Source of the DNA: Tubulanus polymorphus
Lineage: Eukaryota; Nemertea; Palaeonemertea; Tubulaniformes; Tubulanidae
Length of the DNA stretch: 60,000 nucleotides
Assembly: GCF_964204645.1 (NCBI RefSeq)
Contig: NC_134028.1
Coordinates: 3,324,501 to 3,384,500 of the forward strand
Direction of reading: 5' to 3'
Positions 1-13,308 of this stretch are shown here, piece after piece; position 1 is the stretch's first letter, and each line of letters opens with the position of its first letter. The position numbers were made by a program, and so were the translations under genes. Under the pieces are notes generated by a model. That model saw nothing but the letters and a program-made list of their open reading frames with translations. It ran no database searches and was not told the DNA's origin.

Positions 1-3000
1 TAATGCGATTTTGACCCCCGGTTTTGACCGCCTGTAAATTGTGCAGCCACCAATCCTAAGCAGATTTTCTTTTGAAATAAGAGTCTTCTAATTCATCAAC
101 AAATTCAACGTGCTAATGAACAAGAATATGTTTTATACAGTACGTATATCTTCACTTGATGAGTACAAATTGTTTGCATTGACTTTATCTGTATGTGGTT
201 TGAATGAAACGTAGAAAATAAGCCAATTTTACGCTGTAGATAATACATAGGAGGTCACGAATGTGTGACTGGGATTTTCTTTAAGAATTCAAGTGTATAG
301 AAATACGGTTATCGTTTTTATGTATTGCCAACATACATTAATAGTAAACTTCGAACGGTCATATCGTTCATCTGATTATATTTTCTTCGTTACGTTTACG
401 TTTCATAAAAATGGTTAAAATTTTTTTTTTTTTTTCATTTAAATGATTCATTATCAAAAGTGCCAAACGTTGAAATCTCATTTTCTATTATTCTTCTATA
501 TGATACACGTTGTTTGCATGAAAATGTGGATACAGAGGAATTAAAGTATATACTTAGTATAATTGTTTAACGTCTTAGAATAAAATGACGCCGAATATAG
601 TCAATTTACTGAATCAGACGTGGAAACGGCTCGAAAACATATAATCGTTATTTTCCATCTCGATTTAATATTTTGCCTTCTATTCCTACGCAGACACTAT
701 AAATTCAACTTGTGATACCGCATAGCTTCGCAATTACGCCGACAAATAAATATTATTCTGTAAATAACGCGATATTTACCTACGTCTCATAAATTAGACA
801 TCAATTCAGGGCAAAGGTTTTGTGAAGTAAGCTGTTTTCTGCAACCTGGATGGCCTTGTGCGTTGTTTTGGTTGCTTTGTCCGTCCAGACGCTGTAAACA
901 TGTCTATGATTATCACGAATCATTATTGTGTTTTAATGAAAACTATTTTCATGTCATACGTAATACAACTGATTATGAATTTCCTTTCGAGGAAAAGTTG
1001 CCACACGTGCGTTTTTAACTCTTTTTGAACTTTCTGTGTGTGTGTCCGGAAAACAGTTTGAACGGAAAACCAATTCCAGCTACAATACAAACGTTTGATG
1101 GAAAGATAACGTCAATAGTGAAATATTTTACAGGTAGAGATGAAATAATAATGCGCGGGCTTAGATGATATGCTCTCAGCGTCGAAATGCTATTTGAATT
1201 GGCATGAAAGTACTTGCGTCAAGTTACATTAAAACAACATCGTTGAGTTTTTTCCCTTGTATCTCGTGTGACTGTAAATTTAATGACCGCGTTTTGATAG
1301 TGAGGATTGAGGGGGTGAGTAGGTGTGTTCGGATAATCGGGTTTGTGATTAATACTGCCGGGTTTAACAGCGTCTGACAAGCAAATCGTGTAGTTTTCTC
1401 ATTCTTGCAAGTAAGCTATGGAAACCATGTGTGTAACGGGCTAAATATACCCCGAGCTTGCTATCCAGGGACGTTCGGAGTATTCGTGTTACCCATCCAG
1501 TACAGTTACCGCGATTCTAACATCGGTTGTACAAGTTTTATCAACGACCACTTTTACGATCAACGCGATCTTTAACTTCATCTTGTAGCGGTGGTATAAG
1601 CGTCATTGCAACGATTTCTGATTTCTGCAAATTGTTGTTCAACGGAGTCCTTGCCAAGTTCCTATAAAACCTGTTGTATGTAATACTAAGAAGACCCTAA
1701 CGCCTCTATATAAAGCAATTAATTCTAAACAACGAAGTCGAAGGTTTCCGTGCATTAAACACGATGCTGAACACGCTCACCTTATTCGTCTACGTCACTT
1801 GTAACATTTGAGGGATGGTAGTTATAGTTGGAAAAGTCGTCCGCTTTGCTCTTGGGCATAAAAGTTTCAGCCATCACTCGGAATTTGATGTAGCTCGTAT
1901 CGGGTTGACAGTTACGTCCATTATTAACGAACCTTCAATTTCATACTCGATTCATTTGGAATTTTAAGCTCCACCATGCCGTCCCTTTGATTCAAAACAT
2001 CTCCAGCAATACTGCCTTTCCATTATCCTCAACAGTTTGAGAGGCTTCGTCTAGCCGATCAATTATCGATTAATCAACTAATTTACAACTATTTTTATCA
2101 TTTTATGTTACTAATTCTAAGGCGGGAAAGTTCAAATAATTGACCTGGAAAATTGTCAGCGTTTTCTGGTTATGGATAGTTAAGTTGAATGTATCGACTG
2201 TGATGTCTTCGTTCTTTGCACCATGCGATAGTGTGATATTACATCTCGTTTGGTTCTCTTGGTTTCATGTTCGTACTGATGATGGTGAGTAGCAGTGCGC
2301 GGCCAATACTCTTCCGCCGACCACTTGCTATTTATTCATTTCCATAAATACATAATCGGAGTACTCAGCGGTGGAAATAAATGTGTTAGACTTGCGACCG
2401 AGTGGACGTGATCGTAGCTACCGATACGGCGTTTCTCGGGTACTTTTAGTGTTTTTATCACCGTCAGTATGTATAAGTAATGGCCAATATGAGGTAATAT
2501 ATCGCGTACTCGCTTGCCACAGGTAGCTCGATGGGACTGCAGATCGGGGAAAGCGGCGAAATTTGAAATTAATGGAAAAATCTGAAAATTCCGTTGAAAA
2601 AAAAATCGGCGCTAATATTCATCATCGTACACAGAACAGCAATTTTTTTACAGGCACCAGACAATAATGTCTGCTACCCTACCCCTTATAAATACTAACT
2701 TTCCAGACAATATAATCCACTGTACCTCTCTCCTCCAATTGGATAGCGGGTCTGGCAATATATGCACCGAGAATAATGAATCGATTTATATCTGTATAAT
2801 TGGTAATTTCTTTATTGAACGGATGTCGACGACTGGATCGAAAAAGCAAGTTGTAAACACCAACAATAACGTCGTCTGTCTGTCGTTAAGAGTCGTCTGC
2901 GTTAAACTCGCCGAAATGGAAAACATCGTCGTCGCCCAGTTCCATAAAGATTGATTAGGCACAAGATAGACAAATGCATATTGCGTTTATAGTCGGCTAA

Positions 3001-6000
3001 ATCATAAGGATAATCGGCAGGAAACTTGTTTGCTCCGATTCAATAAATCGAAGTAGGAATCGCTACGAAATTCAATTGACCGAGTTGTTTTTGCGCTCGC
3101 GTGGATGATTTGAAATGATAACAAAAATGTTTCTCGGCTTGAAGTCATGCGCACTGTTGATCTGTAACTGTGCGAGGTTTGATGTGTTTAGTCTGTATAA
3201 ACATCGCCAATTGATGAATGCATTTCTACGATTGCCTATACGATAATCGGGCATTCGCGATATTTTATAAAAAATCGCATTGTGTTAATGTACCGAATTC
3301 AAGAATCTAGCTACTCCTTATTATCAAATATACAAATATAACACGAAGAAATTGTTAATCCTATACACGCTTTAGCATATCTGATAATTTTATCAAATAT
3401 CGTATAACATTTAAAGTCTTTAAAATTTTTGAATCATTTTGACGAAGTGCAAATGTTTATCTGCTGCAGCAGTGGTAAAATTAGCATATTACAACTTTAA
3501 CTCCACGCGACCTTCACCCCGCTGACTTTTTGTAGGTCAGCATCTGCACCTCGTCCGAGGAGTTGTATTTTACATCTATAAATCACTGGTCAATCAATGG
3601 CGGCGGTGTATGATACTAATTATATGAAGATACGTTGAATATAATCTTCACTTGAGGTCTACGCAGTATCGCAGCTAGCTCTTAGGAAGCCGAGTTTCTG
3701 ACAGCGCAACTTCATTAGTGTGTGGTCTGGGTGATTTTACATCGAACTAGGTAATACTCAGGCGGCTCACCTGTTTTTACTTTGATGCCGACTTACCTTT
3801 CTCCCTCTCGTGGACCCTCGCGCTGTCCAATTAGCCAAAGGGTTCAACCGGTCTATTCGATGACGTCACTAATTAGTTTGCGCATCTCCATTAACCATCG
3901 GCTTGAATACGTTTCAAGTTCAAAAGTTTTGTTGAATCGACGGCTCAGCAGTCGGCCCGGGTTAACGCGGTGTGTTCTTCATCGGATACGTTCGATGGTC
4001 CGTAATCCGGTTTCTACGCACGTTCATCCGTGAAATAGGTTTTGGAAATGAAAGAAACATAAAGCTAAGCTTAAGTAAACTTGATGTTCGCAGATAGTAC
4101 GCACAAAACCAATAGTGGGTTAATCAGTCCCGGAGTGCTGGAGCCTAAATAGCAAAACAGCCTACCTTACTTCTGTCCAATAGAAATTTTGATTCGAATT
4201 CAATATAAAAAAGAAAAACAATTTAGATGTGTAGCATGCCGTAAATTGTGAATTTCTGCTTATTTTTGAGGAAGGTATTTATAACTTGTTTTGCTACACG
4301 TGACCTTTGCCGCGTTAAAAGTGTAGATCAGATTCATAGAAATTGCGCCGTTCGCGTCTAGTTTGTTGGCTGTTATAAACGGTTTAACCGTTTTCGTGTC
4401 TATTACACGAAGAAAGCGAACACGATTTCACCGCCTGATCATTTTATACAAATGTACCACCGCCGCGGCAGTAAGTACCGCGCCTAAATTCAGTGGAAAA
4501 CCGTATTACTGCAGTCAGGTGAACATCTTGAACGAATTTCTGATCGAACCGATATTGCCGTTGATAGCTACCATCCTTTATGTAACATCAAAACTCTCAC
4601 AGCGATGAAGGGTGTTAATGAAAGTTTCCTTTCCGTTGCGATATATTCCGGTCCATATTTCCGGCGCGGCGCTACACGATCAGCGGTCTTAAGATCTTGA
4701 TTTTAACCTGTTGCATTTTGTATCAATTCTATCGTTAACCGTAGTAACCTTCGAAAAACACATTATTCGAATGGAAAAAATATGTACGTGCCCAATTAGC
4801 CACCGAGATGACACTAATTAATCGGGTTTCTTAGAACAGAGGGAAGTTTACTGAAAAGTTATCGTTGTTTACTCTCTGGCCTCTGTTTACTGAACACGTG
4901 TTACTGTTTATTCTGTTTACATCGAAGATAAAGCAAAAATTCGGACGATTTCCTAACCTGTGGTTTTTTTGTGTGACAAGAGAGGATTTTGAATTTTTCG
5001 CTCGTCACAACTCGTTATCACTAAAACGCCTCGGTTTGTTTACAAACAATTCGGTATTTTCTACCGAATCGTTTTTGCTCGATTCCGGATATTAGTAATG
5101 GCCAGCTGTGTCGGCGGTCACGGGGAATAACCAAATCATTTTGAATAATTTAGTTTCCCGGGTGGCGCGATCAATATTGAACTGTTGGCAAATAAACTCT
5201 TATACCACAACATCAAAATCTGTCAATAGCTTAACAACGGAAGGTGACCAAACTCCGGATTATTTGCACTCACTGTTTGTAACCCAATCTCAAAGCAAAA
5301 AATGAAGTGCTGGACCTGATCGGAAGCGTGGAAATCGGATTCGGTTTCAAGTGCCTGCGAGACTTTCAAAGGCATCTTTTGCTCGTTAATTGACGCACGT
5401 ACCCGCTAAATGACACCGGCTTAGTGTCGCGCACAAGCCCTGTCGTCACCGGGCTACCCTCGATCTACCGGAAAACCCTAGAACTGAAGAAATCTCTTGT
5501 CCGTCATTATTGTTCCGATGGAAGAGACGGCACACGTATGGAATCATTCGTAATCCAATACATCTCGATCGCCGGCGCTTGTAATGAAATTAGGCAACTC
5601 CAGACCTTAATCCCTGGTATTCAACACACAGCTCGTCATCGTGTTTTATATGCAGATGTTCAGGGCTGCATCAGTCGCCAAAACAACGATAAATAGATCC
5701 TGATTTCGAGCGCGCCAAATCCTCTCCTATACTGTATCGATGTGGGTATAGCTTTCGCCCGTTTATGGATGTATCCCGCACATCTCCCAGTAAGTCTCGC
5801 ATCTCTTATCATCTACACTTCTGCCATAAAACAATTTTCGTAAAAATCAATAGCTTCGCGGGAGAGGCAGAGACGGAGAGAGAGAGAGAGAGCCAGTGAG
5901 AGTGAACAGGAGAATTAAGCGAGCTGCAATTCGACCTAATTTGTTAGCGTGATAATTGCAATCAACGCGAAAATAGATCGTCAATAAAGAATGCAAATAT

Positions 6001-9000
6001 TGCTGCCATAAAACCCCGGCGACCAAGTAGCGTCATTTACAACGAAACGCTCGAATGTAATGAAACTTTACAGTCGAATTGCGTTGTTGTAGATATCGGA
6101 AAAAGCCTCTATTCAATGAGGAACTGACCGGGATTCACGACAATCAGTATTGTTAAAAGATTCCTCGTCTATCGATGAAATCTATACGTTTTATGTCGTT
6201 TAGTCACAGATTGTTGTAACAGTTGCCTGAAAATGATTTAATTAAACGTGCTTATGTTAGTTAATTATGAACGGTGGAGGATTTATTAGCGAGAGAATCG
6301 GTCGCAGATTTTGACTTTTAATCTTCGATTGCTTATCTTAATTCTATCTTATATTTTTTTCTCAGTCACTGAAATGAACGTCTTTTAATTTGAATATTCT
6401 TGACTTTGTTATGGGCAGAAAGGTTTTCTCCTTGGCATACAACTTCCTGCAGGTAGGTATGGCGAACCTTGTGCTACCAGATTTCCATTTCTAGCAGATG
6501 CCATGGAGTATTATTGACTTGGTTGCCTCGTATCGAGGGCATCTCATATCAGAAGGCATTACCAACCGGGCAGAATTCACAGCGCGGGTGATAGATTTCA
6601 TTTAAAAACGATTGTGAACTACACGCAGATGAAGAGTGCTCCTGAAAATGCGTTTAATTCCGCTCAAGCACTGCTTCAGATATTGATAATTGCGATTCGT
6701 GTCGACTCAGTCGTACAAAACAAGAGCTCGAATTGAATTCCGATGAAACACAGGCGCGGTATCGTTGTCATCGTTGTCGGTCAGTCAAGCTGTTTGATCA
6801 ATGCGTCTTTACATTAGCACTTCGTAATAAAGTGTTAACTGGATACAGAACTATTTCGAGTTGCTCATAATGAGCTTATTTTCCAGAACCAATATTGTGA
6901 TGTGATATAGGTATTGTGTTTGTCAAGGCGATTAGTTTTTCACGAAAAGAAGTTTTCAGCCTTTCTTATAATTTATGAGATGTGACCCGGATGTATAGCG
7001 TGCGTGGAACTGCTGCAGGTATATTTTCGCGTGGGATCAAGTCAAAAGCTTTTGAAAACCGGCAATCCTCTAATTTGGGAAGAACTGCATATATTTGAAA
7101 GTCAATCCATCAATTAAGATCTACCGTTATGCGTACATCTTACTGTTTAAGTTCCTCTGTATTATCATTTCAGGGTTTCAATTCAGGCACATGGGAATTT
7201 GATGTGAGTGATTCAATGCAGTTTTGGTCCCGGAACAACCGCTTAGAGGCTCTGTTCTTAAATCTTCCGGGAAAAGAATTTGGTGTTGTTATAAATCTGC
7301 GGTTGATAAAGTGTTTTCAACTGGGAAATGTTTAGCATATTTTGAAAGTGAATTTTACAATTCGCGCTAAATCCTGTTGTGGCGCGTAGGCGAGAAATCG
7401 AGAATGAAAATACAAATTCCAGGCCTGTTTTTATTGCATCTACTTCGGGCGTATTTCGAGTAGGAATGAGCTCATAACTTAACGTTTAATTGTCTACCAA
7501 TTATTTCCAGTAAATAGCACCCTGAAGGCGAGGTTGAGTAAATCTCGTAACGAAATAATACGAAGATGAGTCCGCAATTCAACGGTTAAGAAATCCAGTC
7601 GACATGTGTTAAGTTCATTTTCAAACTTCATCTACTGCAATAACATACGAACGCTTCCAAGTGAACCGTTTCAAAAACAACTTGTAAATTTACGGCCATG
7701 ACGTCATGTGTCAGTGGCTGTAGACAGCGCCGTCTGTTCCTCTCTAAGCCGCTAACTCTTTCGCTCTGTCCGTATTGCTGCGACCTTGTAGTCTTAGTAA
7801 ATAAGTTTCCGTGGCCGAGGCAGCGGCTCCCTTTTAATGTCTGGCAGTTGAGCTTGTTGTCGAAATCGAGTTCACAGAACTACGCGTTCGATCTCTGCGA
7901 TAATCGATGAAAACCAATCATTAGCCGCGGCGTTACTTGTCGACGTAACGCGCAACTGTTCCCGGTTTGAATTCCAACCATTCAGCAAAACTGCTCATTC
8001 TATATAACAGTTCCTTTTGAACGAATACCAACTACCTCTTCCGAGTTCGCAAACCTCCGCAAAGCCTTTAGGTTAGTGTCACAACCGAACATCTACCAGG
8101 CTATGAACATTCTTCAGATCTCGTTATGCGTGGTTCTTCACTGCCTGATGATTCGAAGAAAAAGTATATTGAAAAAGTATATCATATACACATTATGTAT
8201 CATATACCTATATGAATGTGTGTTAGTATTAGATGGAATACGAAGGTATCAGATGCATTATATACCACCTGTGAGACTGCAAGCGTCTGCTGCTACCGGT
8301 CCGCGGTAAAAAGAAACCAGCCAACCCGAAATAGATAACACATTCAGAACAAAAACATTTCATCATATTCACTAGTACTACGATACAATATGTTATGTCG
8401 CGAATATTACGATTAAGAAAATCTAGAACCGAGCAAAACAAGTGATCCCTTATCAAAAATTCACGTTGTCATCATATCACGTGTCAAAGGCGGTTTTTAT
8501 TATTGTCATCAGAAGCCAGGGCAACATTCAAGGTAAAAAGTGAGAGAGGAAGTTACCGCCTTCTCGTTGCGCGGTATCAATCTCCACAATATGCGCGAAA
8601 ATGTCATCTCGTCACCGGATTCCGATAATCATGGCGGCGAGACGTTCGATGACTTCGAGTGCGCACCGCACGTATTCGAAAACAGAATAACAGAAATCTG
8701 GGTTTTTTTTTTCGTATCAGATAATGTTGTCAATCGTGCACGTAAAAATATCCACCTCAAGCGACAACGGCTGGTAATATTTGCTACCGCGTTTGCATAT
8801 TAACTGCCAGTTTCAAACGCTAGTCGATAAATCTAGCTTTTATCCTCGCGAACGTAATTATGAATCGAGTAAAAACAAACGATCAACGCAGACACTGCAT
8901 TCAGCCTCGGGTTATCAACGATGCCTTCAGTTTCAACTCTGGCGAATACAACATCGAAATAGACCTTTTTCGATTCATTAATCTAATCAAACTCACGTGT

Positions 9001-12000
9001 AAGAATCTGGCTAGGGAAGTATTTATGTACAATATTCAATTTCTTACTGTTCAATTGCGTCCTTATTTTAGTTCGTCGTGCCCTTTTCTCTGTCTCTGGG
9101 AAAACTTTGCATCTATTTGTCTAAATTTGTAGCGTCATACCTGCAGCATCTAGGGATTGCGTGTGGTTCTCTTCGAAAGTTTCGTCATTTCGACGAGAAA
9201 TGTATCTTTAATGATACAATTCAATTCGCGAGGCCCCAGCGTTTCCTCTTTGGTCATTTGAATATCACGCGAAGTGTAGGTGTTATGTAAAGATACATTG
9301 CATAAAACTTTTTTTTTCACGTCTAGGGGCGCATTTTAACACGATATGGAACATTATCATTGCGTAGTCGAGTCATTTTACGAAAATGTCGAGTATTATA
9401 TTTCCAGCCCTCGAAAGTTGAATGAAAAATCTTGACATTTACGACGTAAACACGATTCGACGAGGAAAAAAGTTGTCTGGTTCATAAAAGATACCAAAAG
9501 AACAAGGCAAAATTGGAAAGATAAACAAATGTTTTATTTTACTTTCTCGCAAGGATTATGCCAAAATGTCACCTTAAGCTGGAACTGGATATTTTCTATT
9601 TTGAAGCCATGTCTTTTCACCTGGCGTCGTATCGCAAGCTACTCGTATTACCAGAAATATCTATATGAAAATGTCAGCAATCGATATTAGCCGAGCCTGT
9701 TTTTTGACAGCTTATACATTTTTAACAACCATTTTTCAAGATCTGACTTCAACGATTGTCATTCAGTATTCGCAAAGAAACCGAATTTCACAAAATACCT
9801 TACTTAGAACACACCGCCTACACGTTTTTTCTGTTTTCCGTTTATGTGCGTCCAAATTTTCCTCAAGCTCATAGATACAAATTTGTTATACAATTTTCAA
9901 AGTAGAGAGATTCTAAGAGACCCGTCGAGATGTCGTGACTGATTGATATAAACGGCAATTTGCAATGTACAAGAGCAAGCTAATTTCTCTTTGGGCCGAA
10001 TGTATTATTTATTCCTGCTAATTCCGCTTACACGATCAATTACAGACATAAACGACGTTTACATATCGATGGAGTGCATCGAATACTTTTATTGAATGTG
10101 ATAATTACCATTTTCATCATCAGCATCGATTCTAGTCGCATCTGCGAGGACCAGAAACAATGCTTGCCAAGCCGAGGGGCCAGTTGCGAATCGTGGCCTA
10201 GATTTAAGGCCAGTATCAAGTACTATAGCCATTCGTACAAGTAAAGATTATCTTAAGAAAATCTGAGTCCACTTTTGGACTTCGGTCACGATTGTGCCCC
10301 GGTTTCATGGACCGGGTATAGTTCCGTCTATATGAATGAAATGTCTTTTCTAACGCGAATGGCGTTTTGGGTTATCTTATATTCTATCTATAACTATATG
10401 GATTTGGTCGCTAATCAGCATTGAGAGTGTATAACTTATCGCTAACCGCTGTAGAAATCACTCATTCTCTGAAGGTTATACGGAACTGGGTTCAGTTCTT
10501 ATTGATAAGAATGGTGGCAAATGGAGAATGTCTGTAGTCGGGATATGCCGCGTACGTGACCTTTTCATATTATGTTTAGATGAAGTCGTTCGTTGATGCT
10601 GGACACGTTTTTATACAAAAGCCCATCACAGTTGATGTAAAAAGGTCCGTATCTTGCAACAAGTAAATCGGATTCCCGGAAATTGACGTGCGTAGATTTT
10701 CGGACCTTCGTATATAGGAACAACGTTGCGTACAGTGAAGGCATCATTTTGCTATAAGCAAGTGAAATTCGGTTCGTTGTTTGCCGTGGCACTCGAACCG
10801 GTTCCGTCGGTATAATTCAAAGCCAGAAATTTTAAGGCGTATTCATGAAATTCGTGTCTTATGGTAATTCGTGTTGCTTGTACAAGTACTGCGCTGTTTA
10901 GTCGCAATCAAAGCATAGTATAATTCACAGGTCACCGGTTATCCATAAGATATTTCAACTCAACAACAATATTACTGTCAAATATTCTAAATTTTGCCAT
11001 AGCCAATAAAAATCTAGATTCCTAAGATATCACGTATATATCTATTACGCCATTGGGCGATTTTTCGTGCCAATGTAAAGATTAATACATTGGAATTACG
11101 CAAGACGATTTTTCATAATGCTCTCACATTCCAACTGTTCAATCGAATGGAAGACGTTTTTTAAATGGCTTTTTCATGACCGGTTAACAAATAACGTGGG
11201 AACCAGTGCTTCGTTCACGTATAGTTCGTCTATGTTATATCTACGTGCGTAGAAGGTCTATCCACCGGCATTGTCTCAATTATGTCCAGAGTTTGTTGAT
11301 TATTAACTCCTAGAAATCATGCCTGGTATTGTGAAGGAAGTATTAGATTTCTTATTAAACCTATCCAGGGATTATTAGATCATCCGTAATATACGCAGAC
11401 AAATCAATACGATGGTACAGAAAAGGTTCAAACGAATCATCTACCGAGAAGACAACAGGCGGGAGTGTAACGTGTTGATTGTGGTGACATTTTTCTTGGC
11501 AAAATCTTCGACTTTCGAAATCGATTACAAGTGATTTGAAAGACCGAAATGAAACAATCGTCTCACAGAAACGAAACCCATTGATAAATACCACGGAGCT
11601 ATCATGAATGAAATGAGCAGTTTTATTCAAAATCCATGTCGTTACATTGATTTTGCTTTGTCAAAGAGATTACAAGTCACAGGCTTGGCCGGTATCGCCA
11701 CCGTCAGCCTCAAAATAGATTTGTTCTAGCTTTAGTTTATGTTCATTCAGATCAGATGAGAAATGTCAATTTCCAAAGGTTACCCCAGTCACTTAGCCTC
11801 TCATACCACACCGACCACGAGTTCCACTGCACACATCTGAGCCACGGATTAGCACCTGTAGTTTTGCTAATTTGCAGTATCTCGTAGTATAGTCGGTTCG
11901 CATCTCTACTAACTGGCAATATTTTAGGGAAGTAAAGCGATTTTTATAAAATGAATGTATCTATAACGCTGCAACCCGTATGATGTAGAGTAATTCGTCA

Positions 12001-12557
12001 ATGTAACAGACCCACTTAGCTAGACGAAATTAAACACACAAGACATCGTGTGGTAAGAGGCAATTTCCACAGGAAACTTGCCGCAATCATCCCAATGCTG
12101 AGTAGTACGAAAAAATTGCCAAAAGAACGAAACAACTGTAGACATTAGTATATTTGTATATCTATAATTTATCGTAATGTTTCAATAAGAAACACTTTCT
12201 TTCTCTTCCTTTGGAATGAGCATCGCACGTGAACACTTCGACAATGATTATCACCCCACCCCCGCGATGATTTAAAATCAATTGTTCGATAGATCAAAGA
12301 ATTTGAAAATAGTTTTAAGATTGAAGGTCGTTTCGCTCTGACGTAGGCGGTGACGTCACTAGATGATGTCCCTGAAATTCTAAAAGTTCACAGATTTCGT
12401 TTTAATCGGAAAACAACAGACAGATTGAATGCGTTTGTGTGGGCTAGGTTTACCAACTAATCAAAACCTGTTAGACGTGTATCACAAAAGTAAAAGTATT
12501 TCAAAGAAAACATGTGCTTTACATATATATTTCACTACTAATCCTTTCAAATCGTGT
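1..12557. other. Non-coding stretch, no gene recognised
   Basis: Open frames are short, of random composition, and mostly start at GTG, TTG or CTG. I see no conserved domain, tRNA or snRNA. It contains perfect TGACGTCA at 3861, 7699 and 12351 and AT-rich runs near 420 and 8160. It may be 5' intron or intergenic DNA of the neuregulin gene. Confidence 0.6.
5874..5893. repeat. (GA)n microsatellite
   Basis: Short GA-rich run (ggagagagagagagagag). Confidence 0.7.
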
Positions 12558-12642
12558 CAGAACTGGAGAAAACTTTTTTCGAATTTTTTAGTATTACTTT
12601 CAGAACTGGAGAAAACTTTTTTCGAATTTTTTAGTATTACTT
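12558..12642. repeat. Tandem duplication, 2 x 43 bp
   Basis: cagaactggagaaaactttt and the following bases repeat exactly at 12601, so the copy is recent. Confidence 0.9.
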
Positions 12643-12948
12643 GCGAGGTGTTTATGATAAAATTTCCCTCTTTAATTATTGTTCATTTTATGTATACATA
12701 TAATGTCAAGGTGTGATCGGGCGGCAACCAAAAATTCTTCGAATGACTTGTTATGCCGGTTTTATGCTTTTAACTCCTCATATCGTCGAAAACCGCAATT
12801 GTATGAATTAACTAAGACTTTCATCGTTTTTCTTTCAAAGCATTGTTTACTGGACAGAAATCGGTAGACTTTCATTCATAAAACAATACACGCGAACACG
12901 CTACCAAAGACTCTATTTAGAGTTCATTCATATCTAATTTGAACGATC
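12643..12948. other. Non-coding stretch between repeats
   Basis: AT-rich, with no feature seen apart from the adjoining 43-bp duplication and MITE. Confidence 0.55.
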
Positions 12949-13173
12949 AGGCTAAACAAAAATGATACCTTGTTTCTCCGCAGCGGCCGGGTCATTTTTT
13001 TGTAAAATATGATAAAATTTATAAACAGTTCATTTCTATAGCAGCCGGGTCTGTTATGGTGAAATTGATCACGATTTTAAAAAAAGTAATGTATAGGGTA
13101 GATAGGCGGCCGGCCGGTTCAACATTTAAGCTCAGCAGAGCGGAGAAACAAGGTATCAATTTTTATTTGGCCT
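12949..13173. mobile_element. MITE-like element with about 33-bp inverted ends
   Basis: Left end aggctaaacaaaaatgatac continues ccttgtttctccgc; the right end is its reverse complement with few changes (gcggagaaacaaggtatcaa...tttggcct). The interior is AT-rich and non-coding. No clear target duplication. Confidence 0.65.
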
Positions 13174-13207
13174 TAGATTAGATTAAAAAAATCATCATTC
13201 GACTGTA

Positions 13208-13308
13208 ATCCCGGGTCCCGTTCCGCAGTTCCGAGTTAAGATTTGACTCTGAGTTACTCATTGAAAATGAACTAACTCTAACTCACAACTGTGGGACTGG
13301 GTCCCGAT
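13208..13308. mobile_element. Short MITE-like inverted-repeat element
   Basis: Left atcccgggtcccgttccgca and right complement atcgggacccagtcccacag form inverted ends of about 30 bp around a 40-base centre. The GGGtCCcGTTCC start recalls the family at 33021. It lies only 34 bases after the previous element. Confidence 0.55.

Noticed and set aside
2667-2954. 95-codon ATG frame after an acceptor-like tttttttacag
   Set aside because: Composition looks random and there is no domain or donor that would make it an exon.
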